64,000 bases of DNA, from assembly GCA_025210475.1 (NCBI GenBank), contig JAOARW010000046.1, positions 310,001 through 374,000 on the forward strand, written 5' to 3'. This document shows positions 9,087-18,163 of this stretch, one piece after another. This stretch comes from Carboxylicivirga sp. Its GTDB lineage: Bacteria > Bacteroidota > Bacteroidia > Bacteroidales > Marinilabiliaceae. A program made the translations under genes and the position numbers. The notes under the pieces are model-generated. The model was not told where the DNA came from. It made no database searches and saw only the letters and a list, made by a program, of their open reading frames with translations. Every line of letters starts with the position of its first letter. Within the stretch, counting starts at the first letter, position 1.

Positions 9087-9915
9087 ATAGTTTCCCTTTT
9101 CTAAATTGATCAATCATCTCACCCGAAATGCTGATTTCCGGCGAATAAGGAGGTAAATTATCCCTGGTAAACCAGGCTGCTTCAGCAATTTCTTTTTCGT
9201 CGATAATGATGGTTTGCTGGTCATCGGCATCGGCAATGAATCCTACCATTAACGAGCCCGATAAAGGCCAGGGGTGATTTTTGTAGTAACGGATATTCTT
9301 AATATCCAATCCAACCTCTTCCTTCACTTCACGAATGACTGTTTCTTCAAGGCTTTCACCAACATCGGTATAGCCTGCAACCAGCGAAAAACGACCTTCA
9401 GGCCATTGGGCACCACGAGCAAGCAGGATACGATCTTTACAGATGATTGCGACAATAATGGCTGGCGAAATATTGGGGTAAATGGTCGTTTCACAATGGT
9501 CGCAGTGAATAGCTCGCTCATCGTCTTTTAGTCGAGTTTTATGTCCACACTTACCGCAAAACTGATGATTATTGTACCAATTGTATAGTTGGAAGCCAAG
9601 TAAGCATGCCCAGCCTGGTACTTGAGGTAAATATCTGAAAATGTTAATGTCTTCAAAGCACAGGTTTGTATCATTTATACCAGCCGTTGTTTTAAGTAAA
9701 AAACAGGCTTTATTTTTTACACGAAACAAATATATAAAGGTGGTGTCAGATGGCAGCCCGGCAATGTCTTTCTTTTGAGGAAGTTTAAACGCATCGCCAT
9801 TAGGTTTCAGTAGAACCTGTCGTTCCTTAAAATAGAGTATGTAGTCTGAATCGTTACAGGTTTGATTGGCTTCAAATTGCGAATTAAACAGATCGGGGGC
9901 TATTTCGTTAATCAT
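9085..9915 (-). CDS. nudC: NudC-type NAD(H) diphosphatase / Nudix hydrolase
   Basis: A 276-residue cytoplasmic Nudix protein. It has an N-terminal domain of the NADH-pyrophosphatase type, a zinc ribbon (C-G-K-C-G-H ... H-C-D-H-C, about residues 119-137) and a full Nudix box (G-Y-T-D-V-G-E-S-L-E-E-T-V-I-R-E-V-K-E-E-V-G) at about 184-205. The NudC-specific motif appears as H-P-W-P-L-S-G-S-L-M, a slight variant of the consensus SQPWPFPxS. NudC cleaves NAD(H) into NMN(H) and AMP and can remove NAD caps from RNA. It is a housekeeping gene with no visible link to glycan use, divergent from marC. Confidence 0.92.
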   Translation of the reverse strand: MINEIAPDLFNSQFEANQTCNDSDYILYFKERQVLLKPNGDAFKLPQKKDIAGLPSDTTFIYLFRVKNKACFLLKTTAGINDTNLCFEDINIFRYLPQVPGWACLLGFQLYNWYNNHQFCGKCGHKTRLKDDERAIHCDHCETTIYPNISPAIIVAIICKDRILLARGAQWPEGRFSLVAGYTDVGESLEETVIREVKEEVGLDIKNIRYYKNHPWPLSGSLMVGFIADADDQQTIIIDEKEIAEAAWFTRDNLPPYSPEISISGEMIDQFRKGKL

Positions 9916-10115
9916 TGCTGGCTGTTCCTAAGTCGATAAATAATTGACGAAGATAATTGAAACCACAATGGATTTGAGTTTTCAGACTGCTAAATAAACA
10001 GAATTGAATGTTAAAAAATACCAAATGCCTAATAAGTGGAGTTATCGATTTCAAAGGTTAAGCAGATGAGCTAAGGAACTGTATTGTTAATGTATTTCAA
10101 AATTCTGATAATGGT

Positions 10116-10133
10116 TTAAAAACATGTTTTTAA
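10116..10133. promoter_or_regulatory. Perfect 18-bp palindrome in the nudC-marC divergent gap
   Basis: TTAAAAACATGTTTTTAA reads the same on both strands, with further partial pairing outside it (GGT/GCC). It sits about 40 bp upstream of the proposed marC promoter element. It could be an operator or a hairpin; nothing else in the 9916-10211 gap is recognisable. Confidence 0.4.
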
Positions 10134-10172
10134 GCCTAAACCAAAACTAGGATGAACGTGTTATTTTAAATT

Positions 10173-10180
10173 ATATTTGT
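10173..10180 (+). promoter_or_regulatory. Bacteroidota -7 element upstream of marC
   Basis: TATATTTG matches the TAnnTTTG -7 consensus of the Bacteroidota housekeeping sigma factor. No clear TTG partner is seen about 20 bp upstream. If used, transcription would start near 10187, downstream of the GTG at 10179, which supports the ATG at 10212 as the true marC start. Confidence 0.4.
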
Positions 10181-10211
10181 GAAAAACAGAGTTGATTTAA
10201 AATCTCACATA

Positions 10212-10811
10212 ATGAATGTTCACTTTGTAGAAATCGTATCTGCCTTTATCGTATTGTTTGCGGTGATCGATATTTTAGGCTCTTTGCCAATCATCCTTGA
10301 TCTTCAGAAAAAGAGTGGTCCTATCAAAGCTTTTCAGGCCACTTCGGTAGCTTTTACAATTATGATTGCCTTTTTGTTTGTAGGAGAGGCCTTATTGGGC
10401 TTGTTTGGTGTTGACATATCATCCTTTGCCATTGCCGGTTCGTTTGTGTTGTTAATTATGGCTTTTGAGATGATATTGGGTGTTGAACTCTTTAAACATG
10501 ATTCACCTTCGGGTGCGTCAATCGTACCCATAGCTTTTCCTTTAATCGCTGGAGCAGGCTCGTTTACCACTTTGTTATCATTGCGGGCCGAGTTTGAGAC
10601 CATTAACATTATTATTGCTTTGTTTTTGAATATCGTGGTTGTTTTTGGTGTGCTTAAAGCCACCAAGTTAGTGGAGCGTGTGATTGGTCAGGGCGGCATC
10701 TACGTGCTAAAAAAGTTCTTTGGAATCATCCTTCTGGCCATGGCCATCAAGCTTTTTATGACCAACTTTGGAAACATCGTGATTGAATTTATTAAGAATC
10801 TAAACGCTTAA
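10212..10811 (+). CDS. MarC-family inner-membrane protein
   Basis: A 199-residue hydrophobic protein with about six membrane segments. It starts M-N-V-H-F-V-E-I-V-S-A-F-I-V-L-F-A-V-I-D-I-L-G and keeps the family's (N/D)-P/L-rich first helix and a central glycine-rich segment (P-L-I-A-G-A-G-S-F-T-T). The family (MarC/UPF0056) has no settled biochemical function. I use the ATG at 10212; an in-frame GTG at 10179 would add 11 residues but overlaps a promoter-like element. It is 4 bp upstream of the carboxypeptidase gene and probably cotranscribed with it. Confidence 0.85.
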   Translation: MNVHFVEIVSAFIVLFAVIDILGSLPIILDLQKKSGPIKAFQATSVAFTIMIAFLFVGEALLGLFGVDISSFAIAGSFVLLIMAFEMILGVELFKHDSPSGASIVPIAFPLIAGAGSFTTLLSLRAEFETINIIIALFLNIVVVFGVLKATKLVERVIGQGGIYVLKKFFGIILLAMAIKLFMTNFGNIVIEFIKNLNA

Positions 10812-10815
10812 TTAT

Positions 10816-11946
10816 ATGAAAATTAATATCTCCTCTACTTTTGATGCTGGTAATATTGAGGTTATCAATGCCAGTAACCCGAATGATATTCAGTTGAAAA
10901 TCAGAAAAGACAGTGAGTCCGAATTTCTGCAATGGTTTTATTTCAGGGTACAGGGTGCCAAGGGTACCAATTGTAAAATGAACCTTCTGAATGCAGGTGA
11001 TGCTGCCTATACCGAAGGTTGGGATAATTATCAGGCCCGTGCTTCATACGATCGCGAAACCTGGTTTCAGATTCCTACACAATACGATGGACAAACCCTT
11101 AGTTTTGAATTAACACCGGAGTTCGATTCGGTTTATATCGCCTATTTTGCACCATTTTCCTACGAGCAGCACCTCGATTTAATTAATGATGCACAGCAAT
11201 ATCCAAATTGTAAGTTGGAATGCATCGGTCAAACCACACAAGGTCGTCCAATCGATTTTCTGCGCATTGGCGATGGTGACGAATCGAAGAAGAAAATGTG
11301 GGTGATTGCCAGGCAGCATCCGGGTGAAACCATGGCAGAGTGGTTTATGCTTGGCCTGATTGATCGCTTGCTCGATGAAGAAGATGCCACAGCTATAAAG
11401 CTACTTGAAAAGGCGAATTTTTACCTGGTACCCAACATGAATGTGGATGGCAGTATCCTTGGAAATCTAAGGGTAAATGCCAAAGGAATTAACCTGAACC
11501 GCGAATGGGCCGAACCAAGCATCGAGAATAGTCCTGAAGTTTATTATGTGAAAGAAAAGATGCGCGCAACAGGGATGGATTTTGTTTTGGATGTGCATGG
11601 TGATGAGGGCTTACCATATAATTTCCTTTCCGGTATTGAAGGTATTCCTTCCTTCGACGATAAATTGAAGCAACTGACGGATCTTTTTATCCAACAATGG
11701 ATGGCCGTTAATCCGGATATGCAGGATAAATATGGTTATCCGATGAATGAACCAGGAAAAGCCAATCTACAGATTGGATCCAAGAATTTGGGAGAAGAAT
11801 TTCATTGCTTGTCACAAACTTTGGAGATGCCATTTAAGCAAAACGATAACATACCCGATGAAATGTTGGGTTGGTCATCAGAACGCTCCATTAAATTGGG
11901 TGAATCGTTGGTGCCAGTATTGCTAAATATTGTGGATAAATTGTAA
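10816..11946 (+). CDS. M14-family zinc carboxypeptidase, cytosolic carboxypeptidase-like
   Basis: A 376-residue protein without a signal peptide. An N-terminal beta-sandwich (about 1-120), typical of the cytosolic carboxypeptidase-like M14 branch, precedes the catalytic domain. Zinc ligands are visible as His168 and Glu171 (R-Q-H-P-G-E-T) and His261 (D-V-H-G-D-E-G); the catalytic Glu is Glu337 (Q-T-L-E-M-P-F-K). N-x-N-x-D-G and N-L-N-R-E-W substrate-binding motifs are intact. Bacterial members are thought to trim C-terminal residues from peptides or proteins; the target here is unknown. It forms a two-gene unit with marC and ends at a strong terminator. Confidence 0.9.
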   Translation: MKINISSTFDAGNIEVINASNPNDIQLKIRKDSESEFLQWFYFRVQGAKGTNCKMNLLNAGDAAYTEGWDNYQARASYDRETWFQIPTQYDGQTLSFELTPEFDSVYIAYFAPFSYEQHLDLINDAQQYPNCKLECIGQTTQGRPIDFLRIGDGDESKKKMWVIARQHPGETMAEWFMLGLIDRLLDEEDATAIKLLEKANFYLVPNMNVDGSILGNLRVNAKGINLNREWAEPSIENSPEVYYVKEKMRATGMDFVLDVHGDEGLPYNFLSGIEGIPSFDDKLKQLTDLFIQQWMAVNPDMQDKYGYPMNEPGKANLQIGSKNLGEEFHCLSQTLEMPFKQNDNIPDEMLGWSSERSIKLGESLVPVLLNIVDKL

Positions 11947-11968
11947 ACAGGCTTTATCAATATATCGC

Positions 11969-11995
11969 AAACCGGGGGTAATCTCCGGTTTTTTT
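11969..11995 (+). terminator. Rho-independent terminator after the carboxypeptidase gene
   Basis: Arms AAACCGG and CCGGTTT with a nine-base loop, followed by a run of T. It ends the marC-carboxypeptidase unit. Confidence 0.85.
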
Positions 11996-12025
11996 GTGCT
12001 CAAATTCTAGGCTATAAATAATGTA

Positions 12026-12193
12026 ATGAGAATTGTGGCTAGGTACAGCTATAACGCCAGAGGAAATGACGTATTTTTAATGGTTGATGCATGTAAGTTA
12101 TTTGAATTGAGTAGTTTAGTGGAGGTGCTAATCGAATTTGACAAGATGCCATTTTTCTTTGATTTGGATAAAATTATACCAATTTTTGAATGA
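12026..12193 (+). other. Unrecognised 55-codon open frame in the gap before the sulfatases
   Basis: The 299-bp gap between the carboxypeptidase and the first sulfatase holds an ATG-initiated frame of 55 codons (MRIVARYSYNARGND..., ending ...DLDKIIPIFE). It resembles nothing I know, has no clear start context, and may be chance. No other gene is visible in the gap; near 12224 there is a small ATTGC/GCAAT dyad. Confidence 0.15.
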
Positions 12194-12272
12194 ATGTTGT
12201 ACCTCTGTTCCTCAGAAATATTGCACCTTGCAATGTTAATTTAGCTTGATGACAAGTTTACAGAAATTGATC

Positions 12273-14183
12273 ATGGTTCGTAAAAATTACATCTTTTTAT
12301 TACTGGTTCTTTTAGTATTTAACCTGGTATCGTGCCAGCACCCAAAAGTTGATCCACCCAATGTGTTGTGGATTACCATTGAGGACACATCGCCACAATT
12401 TATCGGTTGCTATGGAAATAAGGATGCCAGAACGCCAGTGATTGATCAGTTAGCCAAAGAGGGTGTACGCTTTACCAATGCTTTTTCAACTGGTACCGTT
12501 TGTTCACCGAGTCGTACGGCTATTTTTACCGGTGTTAAAACCTATAAAACCGGGACGGGTAATCACCGAAGCGCTTTTCCTTTGCCTGAAAATATGCAGG
12601 GATTTCCATATTACCTAAAACAGCTGGGGTACTACACAAGCAATAACCTTAAAACAGATTATAACCTGACAAATGAAAAAGCATATATAGAGAAAGCCTG
12701 GAATGAAAGTTCAAACAAATCCGGTTGGTGGAACAGGGAAGAGGGGCAACCCTTCTTTTCGGTATTTAATTTTGTTGATTCGCACCAGTCCCGCACCATG
12801 ACTGAAACCTACGATTGGTACATTGAGCATGTGTTGAATGAATTGGCAGAAGGCGAACAAATTGGTGATGACGCCTTTGAAATGCCTCCTTTTTATAAGA
12901 ACACATCTGCCATGCGAAAGCAGTTTGCACGTGTTTATAACTCGCTTAAGCTAACCGATAACAAGATAGGAGCGTTGCTGCAACGGCTGGATGACGATGG
13001 ATTGAAAGATAATACCATAATTTTCTTTTATGCCGATCATGGTGAAGGCATTCCGCGTGGTAAAACCAACGGTATTAATCTGGGTTACCGGGTGCCATTT
13101 ATCGTTTGGTTTCCCGAAAAATATAAGCACTTGTCACCATGGGGAACAGAAGGGGCAGTTACCGATGAGTTAATCACCTTTGAAGACTTGGCACCAACAT
13201 TGATTAGTCTGGCTGGCGGTAATTTACCTTCACATTTAAACGGGCGGGTTTTAATGGGGCCCAATCGTTCAAAAGAAGCCGATCATTTATTTATTTCGTC
13301 CGATCGATCAGACAACGGCATTGACATGGTTCGAACAGTTACCAATGGTAAATACGTTTATTCACGCAACTTTATGCCATACATGCCTGAGCTGAGGTAC
13401 ATCCGTTACATGGAGATTGGTGAGATAAAACAAGAAATGCGAGATGATCTTCGGAAGAACGAGTTAAATCCGCTTCAAAAAAGTCTGTTTGAACCAAGAC
13501 CTTCAGAGTTTTTGTACAACATTGTAAACGACATTTGGGAAACCAAAAACCTGGCTAATAATCCTGAATATCAAAATGTATTAAAGGAAATGCGTCGCTT
13601 GCTTAAGCAAGAAATGTTGGAGGCCAAAGATGTAATGCTATTGCCGGAGTATGAATTAAACTTAATCTCAAAAGAGGAAGCACCCTATGCTTATCGATTA
13701 AGCGATGAGTTTGATTGCGAACAAATTTTAAATAGTGCCTGGTTATCGGGGCAGCTGGGAAAAGAAGTGGCTCAACAGCAGCTTGCTAATTTGCAGAATA
13801 GCAATAAAATTGTGAGGTATTGGGCGGCAGTTGGTTTAAGATCTCAAGCAATTGAATGGCTTGCCAAAAATGAATTGGAGCTGAAAAAAGCCATGGATGA
13901 TGCTTATCCTCCGGTAGCCATTACAGCAGCGGCCATTGTATACGATACTTTTAACGATAAAAAGGCCGAAAACATCTTGAAAAAATATTGCATGCATACC
14001 AATAATGATTTGGCACTGTTGACCATTCATTACCTGATGTATGTTAAAAATAAGCAACCGTTTGCCGAAACGGTAAAAGAATCGCGATTGCTTGAAGGGC
14101 GCACTTACAATCCAATGGCTGGGGCTGTCGATTTTTTGGGTAGCATTGGGCTGGTACCCAATAATCCATCGTATCGTAAATAA
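12273..14183 (+). CDS. S1-family sulfatase, lipoprotein, with C-terminal helical extension
   Basis: A 636-residue formylglycine-dependent sulfatase. The start at 12273 gives a lipoprotein signal peptide (lipobox L-V-S-C, Cys21); an ATG at 12246 would add nine residues. The active-site signature C-S-P-S-R places the Cys to be converted to formylglycine at residue 77. Metal-binding residues are seen in W-I-T-I-E-D-T-S near the N-terminus and Y-A-D-H-G-E-G. The last 170 residues look like alpha-helical repeats (HEAT-like), as in some Bacteroidota sulfatases. It removes sulfate esters from glycan chains; position and sugar are unknown and the S1 subfamily cannot be assigned by eye. It is followed 32 bp later by a second sulfatase. 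Confidence 0.92.
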   Translation: MVRKNYIFLLLVLLVFNLVSCQHPKVDPPNVLWITIEDTSPQFIGCYGNKDARTPVIDQLAKEGVRFTNAFSTGTVCSPSRTAIFTGVKTYKTGTGNHRSAFPLPENMQGFPYYLKQLGYYTSNNLKTDYNLTNEKAYIEKAWNESSNKSGWWNREEGQPFFSVFNFVDSHQSRTMTETYDWYIEHVLNELAEGEQIGDDAFEMPPFYKNTSAMRKQFARVYNSLKLTDNKIGALLQRLDDDGLKDNTIIFFYADHGEGIPRGKTNGINLGYRVPFIVWFPEKYKHLSPWGTEGAVTDELITFEDLAPTLISLAGGNLPSHLNGRVLMGPNRSKEADHLFISSDRSDNGIDMVRTVTNGKYVYSRNFMPYMPELRYIRYMEIGEIKQEMRDDLRKNELNPLQKSLFEPRPSEFLYNIVNDIWETKNLANNPEYQNVLKEMRRLLKQEMLEAKDVMLLPEYELNLISKEEAPYAYRLSDEFDCEQILNSAWLSGQLGKEVAQQQLANLQNSNKIVRYWAAVGLRSQAIEWLAKNELELKKAMDDAYPPVAITAAAIVYDTFNDKKAENILKKYCMHTNNDLALLTIHYLMYVKNKQPFAETVKESRLLEGRTYNPMAGAVDFLGSIGLVPNNPSYRK

Positions 14184-14215
14184 TAAATTCGAAATAGATT
14201 AATAAACAAACGATT

Positions 14216-15760
14216 ATGAAGATTTTAAAAGGTCTGTTATTTTTAATGCTGGGGGCAATGATTGCCTGTCAGCCGGCTAAAAAGGCATCGGAAGAGAAGC
14301 CTTCGAAGCCTAATGTTGTGGTTATTTATATGGATGACTTAGGTTATGGTGATCTAAGTAGCTATGGTGCCACTGAAATCAGTACGCCAAATATGGATGC
14401 CCTGGTGAATGGTGGTATGAAGTTTACAAATGGATATGCTTCGTCGGCTACATGTACACCAAGTCGCTATGCTTTATTAACAGGTGTATACCCTTGGAAA
14501 AACAAGGATGCCAAGATTCTTCCGGGAACTGCTCCTTTGATCATCAATACTGAACAGATTACATTACCAAAGATGCTGCGAGCAGAAGGTTACCAAACGG
14601 CTTTGGTTGGTAAATGGCACTTAGGTCTTGGTAGTGGACATGTAAACTGGAACGAACATGTAACGCCGGGTCCGAACGAAGTAGGTTTCGATTATGCCTA
14701 TTACATGGCTGCCACTCAGGATCGAGTTCCTACTGTTTATTTAGAAGATGGCCATGTGGATGGTTTGGATAAGAATGATCCGATCGAGATTGATTACAAA
14801 AACAATTTTGAAGGACAACCAACCGGAAAAGATAATCCTGAATTGTGCGAAATGATGTGGGATCATGGTCATAATGCAACCATTGTTAATGGTGTACCCC
14901 GTATTGGTTATATGAAAGGTGGCGAGGCTGCCAAATGGAGTGACATTGATATGGCCGATCATTTTTTAGCCAAAGCACAAAGCTATGTGAAGACTCATAA
15001 AGACAAGCCTTTCTTCTTGTATTATGCCATGCAGCAACCACACGTGCCACGCACACCACATCCTCGGTTCAAAGGAAAATCAGGAATGGGACCGCGTGGT
15101 GATGTGATTTTGGAAGCCGATTGGTGTATTGGTGAGTTTATGAAAACACTCAAAGAGGAAGGGATATTAGATAATACCATCATTGTTTTTTCAAGTGATA
15201 ATGGCCCGGTTATTAACGATGGTTACGTTGATTTTGCTGTTGAAAAGTTGGGTGATCACACACCTGCCGGACCACTTCGTGGAGGCAAGTACAGTCTTTT
15301 TGAAGCTGGTACCCGTGTGCCTTTTGCAACTTATTGGAATGGTAAGATTAAGCCAGGTACTTCGGATGCCTTAGTTTGTCAGATGGATTTATTGGCTTCC
15401 TTGGCTAAGCTGGTGGGTACAGAAGTATCGTCAACCGATAGCCAGGAGTTGTTGGATGTATTAATGGGTAAAAGCAATAAAGGGCGCGAGTCATTGGTGA
15501 TTGAAGCAACAACTCGTACAGCACTTCGTAAAGGCGATTGGATTATGATTCCTCCATACAATGGACCTGCAAAAATCAAAACTGTAAATATTGAAATTGG
15601 TAACGATAAAAAATATCAGTTGTATAATTTAAAAGAGGACATTGGTCAGACGAACAACCTGGCGGAAAGCAAGCCGGAAAAGCTTCAGGAGATGATTGAT
15701 GCATTCATCGAAATTAGGGGCGAGGATTTCTCAAAAACGGAAAAACTGATATTGAAATAA
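14216..15760 (+). CDS. S1-family arylsulfatase-type sulfatase, lipoprotein
   Basis: A 514-residue sulfatase with a lipoprotein signal peptide (G-A-M-I-A-C, Cys about 18). N-terminal metal ligands are in Y-M-D-D-L-G-Y-G-D. The signature C-T-P-S-R gives the formylglycine Cys at residue 80, followed by L-L-T-G. G-K-W-H-L-G and the S-S-D-N-G-P metal site are also present. It differs clearly from the preceding sulfatase in length and architecture, so the two probably remove sulfates from different positions or sugars. No sulfatase-maturating enzyme is encoded in the window, so maturation must be supplied from elsewhere. The unit ends at a terminator. Confidence 0.93.
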   Translation: MKILKGLLFLMLGAMIACQPAKKASEEKPSKPNVVVIYMDDLGYGDLSSYGATEISTPNMDALVNGGMKFTNGYASSATCTPSRYALLTGVYPWKNKDAKILPGTAPLIINTEQITLPKMLRAEGYQTALVGKWHLGLGSGHVNWNEHVTPGPNEVGFDYAYYMAATQDRVPTVYLEDGHVDGLDKNDPIEIDYKNNFEGQPTGKDNPELCEMMWDHGHNATIVNGVPRIGYMKGGEAAKWSDIDMADHFLAKAQSYVKTHKDKPFFLYYAMQQPHVPRTPHPRFKGKSGMGPRGDVILEADWCIGEFMKTLKEEGILDNTIIVFSSDNGPVINDGYVDFAVEKLGDHTPAGPLRGGKYSLFEAGTRVPFATYWNGKIKPGTSDALVCQMDLLASLAKLVGTEVSSTDSQELLDVLMGKSNKGRESLVIEATTRTALRKGDWIMIPPYNGPAKIKTVNIEIGNDKKYQLYNLKEDIGQTNNLAESKPEKLQEMIDAFIEIRGEDFSKTEKLILK

Positions 15761-15829
15761 TTCAATTGGGAAATATCAATACTTGAATCGTGATGTAAGT
15801 TTTCAACACTTTCCAGGTAAAAATGCAGG

Positions 15830-15862
15830 AGCTGCTTCAAGATTAATTGAAGCGGCTTTTTT
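15830..15862 (+). terminator. Rho-independent terminator after the sulfatases
   Basis: Arms AGCTGCTTCAA and TTGAAGCGGCT (one G-U) with loop GATTAA, followed by TTTTT. It separates the sulfatase pair from the GH78 unit. Confidence 0.85.
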
Positions 15863-15958
15863 CATTATATCACTTTAACCTTATGGGATAATCAATCATT
15901 ATTTACCCAATAAATAACTTTTTTGTCATAAAGTACAAGCGCTATATCAATTCGGACA

Positions 15959-15989
15959 TTGCGCTTGTGATGGGCGTAAAATACCTTTG
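15959..15989 (+). promoter_or_regulatory. Promoter candidate before the GH78-GH2-lyase-GH105 unit
   Basis: TTG at 15959-15961 and TACCTTTG at 15982-15989 are 20 bp apart, matching the Bacteroidota TTG / TAnnTTTG arrangement. An 8-bp inverted repeat (ACAAGCGC at 15935, GCGCTTGT at 15961) overlaps the upstream element and could be a regulator site. Confidence 0.55.
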
Positions 15990-16016
15990 AAAATTAATTT
16001 TCTGCGTAGGTAGTTT

Positions 16017-18131
16017 ATGAAAAAGCCCAGTGTTATTATTGTTATTTTCTGGTTTATTGGCAATTGTATGTTTCAGGTATCCGGACAATCTGCTGCTCAT
16101 AAGAATTCTAAGTTTGCGATAATTGATCCGACTTATAACTCTTCAAAACAGGTTCCGGCTTCCAGCATAAAAGAATCCAAAACTCCATGGATTTACGGAG
16201 CTGCGGAACTGGAAAGTTGGCGGCTTCAGTTGTTAAGGAAGAGAAAAGATGAAGCCCGGTTGAATGTGGGATATCCCGGAGAATTTCACAAGGTATTTAC
16301 GAAGGGGGCGTTTCGTCTGCAATCCCCCGATTTAATAACCATTTCGAAACTACGATTTAAGGCTGTTGGAAGAGGGAAAATTTATATCGATAATAAGTTC
16401 TTCACAACTTTTTCAAATCGCGATGAGGTTCACACATTCCATTTTAACGATAAACAATCGTTGAAAGAAATTCGATTTGACATGGAGGCGGATGGAGAAC
16501 CTTTTGCATTACTGATAGAGGACAAAGAACTTGCCACTTCATCCAGTTTATGGGAATGGAAAGCAAATGATCAAAACTGGCAAGCAGTTTCTTATTTTGC
16601 TCAGAATATATATGATATACCACCGCATTTACTCGAAGATCCTACTGTAGAATTAAGTGCCCTGGAAATAGATGAAAACTTGTTCGATTTTGGTTGTGAG
16701 TTATTGGGACATGTAAAACTTAAATGCGAACAGTGTCCGGTAATTAATGTAGGTGAATCTGTAACAGAAGCTTTGGATCTGCATTGTCAACAGAAGGAAC
16801 AGTCCCTTGAGATGATTCAAGTTTCAGAAGGTTTATGGAGATCTAAAAATCCTCTGGCTTTCAGGTATCTGTTTGTGCGGGATCTGGCAGAGGATGCAAT
16901 ATTATGTGATGCGATATTCAGTCCGGCTACATACAAAGGAGCTTTTTCTTGTTCGGATAGCACCCTAACAAAAGTATGGATGAACAGTGCCTACACCCTG
17001 CGCTTATGCATGCACGATTTTTTGTTGGATGGAATAAAGCGGGATCGTTTACCCTGGACCGGCGACCTGGCCATAAGCATGTATGCCAATGCCTATTCAT
17101 TCTCTGATCCCGAACTGGTTCGGCGTTCATTGGTGGCTTTGGGGCGTGCCGGAATTCATAATCAGGACATAAACGGTATTATTGATTACTCACTTTGGTG
17201 GATTATAGCACAGGATCAGTATCAATTATATTATGGCGATGCGGAGCATTTAAGACGAGAATGGAACCGTATTATTGAGGCCTTGCAGGTATTAAAGAGC
17301 AGATGCGATGAAAATGGATTCCTGATTCCTAAAGGAACCTGGTTATTTATCGATTGGGTAGATGATGATAAATGGACGGCACTGCAGATTTTATGGTGGT
17401 GGGCACAAAAGAGTGCTGCCCAATTGGCCCATCGTATGGGTGAACATGAAACAAAGGATCTCTGGAATAAACAAGCCGATAATTTGCAGATTGAGTTAAA
17501 AAAAGCTGCATGGAATGAAGAACGGCAAGTATGGTACTCTAAGAATGATTTCGAAAGTGAAATCACACGGCATCCAAATTTTTTATCGGTTGTTTCAGGT
17601 TTCACTCCAGCGGGTGCAGCACAAGGAATAAAAGAGGTATTGGAAGGAAAGGAGCTAAAACCAGTAGGCACACCGTATATGGCCGGTTTTGAAATGATGG
17701 CACTTGCTCAGCTCGGAAATACTGATTACATGCTTAAGCACGTGAAAGAATATTGGGGAGGCATGTTGAAGCAAGGAGCAACAACCTTTTGGGAAGCCTA
17801 TGATGCCAATGATACAGGAGGAAAGCAATATGCCTTTTATAACCGACCATATGCCAAAAGTTTGTGTCATGCATGGAGTGCCGGACCAGCTGCTTTTTTG
17901 CCGGGTGAGTTATTGGGGATTAAACCCCTGGCTGATGGTTGGCAGCATTTTAAAGTTAAACCAAGGGTGGCATCTCTTGAGAATGTTCATGCCTGTGTAC
18001 CAACCAGATTCGGAAATATTGAAGTCGATGTTGAAGATGGATGTATCAGGGTAAAAGTACCGAAGGGAACAGTGATGGAATGGAAGGAGCAATTGATTAT
18101 GGGGCCGGCTGTTTTCAAAGAGAAATTGTAA
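16017..18131 (+). CDS. GH78 alpha-L-rhamnosidase, DGIKRDR type
   Basis: A 704-residue protein with a cleavable signal peptide (F-Q-V-S-G-Q-S). The N-terminal half holds beta-sandwich domains; the (alpha/alpha)6 barrel spans about 315-620. The GH78 acid motif appears as D-G-I-K-R-D-R-L-P-W-T-G-D, a variant of DCPHRERLGWTGD that keeps the acidic positions. The base Glu is in G-A-T-T-F-W-E-A-Y-D and the C-terminal domain follows at P-F-Y-N-R-P-Y-A-K-S-L-C-H-A-W-S-A-G-P. It would remove terminal alpha-L-rhamnose from oligosaccharides in the periplasm. It is the first gene of a unit with GH2 32 bp downstream, and this pair recurs at 26420-31055. Confidence 0.88.
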   Translation: MKKPSVIIVIFWFIGNCMFQVSGQSAAHKNSKFAIIDPTYNSSKQVPASSIKESKTPWIYGAAELESWRLQLLRKRKDEARLNVGYPGEFHKVFTKGAFRLQSPDLITISKLRFKAVGRGKIYIDNKFFTTFSNRDEVHTFHFNDKQSLKEIRFDMEADGEPFALLIEDKELATSSSLWEWKANDQNWQAVSYFAQNIYDIPPHLLEDPTVELSALEIDENLFDFGCELLGHVKLKCEQCPVINVGESVTEALDLHCQQKEQSLEMIQVSEGLWRSKNPLAFRYLFVRDLAEDAILCDAIFSPATYKGAFSCSDSTLTKVWMNSAYTLRLCMHDFLLDGIKRDRLPWTGDLAISMYANAYSFSDPELVRRSLVALGRAGIHNQDINGIIDYSLWWIIAQDQYQLYYGDAEHLRREWNRIIEALQVLKSRCDENGFLIPKGTWLFIDWVDDDKWTALQILWWWAQKSAAQLAHRMGEHETKDLWNKQADNLQIELKKAAWNEERQVWYSKNDFESEITRHPNFLSVVSGFTPAGAAQGIKEVLEGKELKPVGTPYMAGFEMMALAQLGNTDYMLKHVKEYWGGMLKQGATTFWEAYDANDTGGKQYAFYNRPYAKSLCHAWSAGPAAFLPGELLGIKPLADGWQHFKVKPRVASLENVHACVPTRFGNIEVDVEDGCIRVKVPKGTVMEWKEQLIMGPAVFKEKL

Positions 18132-18163
18132 TGGAGAGTTTGTGAGTTAATTATAAAGAAATA

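Noticed and set aside
17231..17671. 146-codon minus-strand frame inside GH78
   Set aside because: Antisense shadow with Cys/Ser/His-rich nonsense composition; the sense strand encodes the catalytic barrel.
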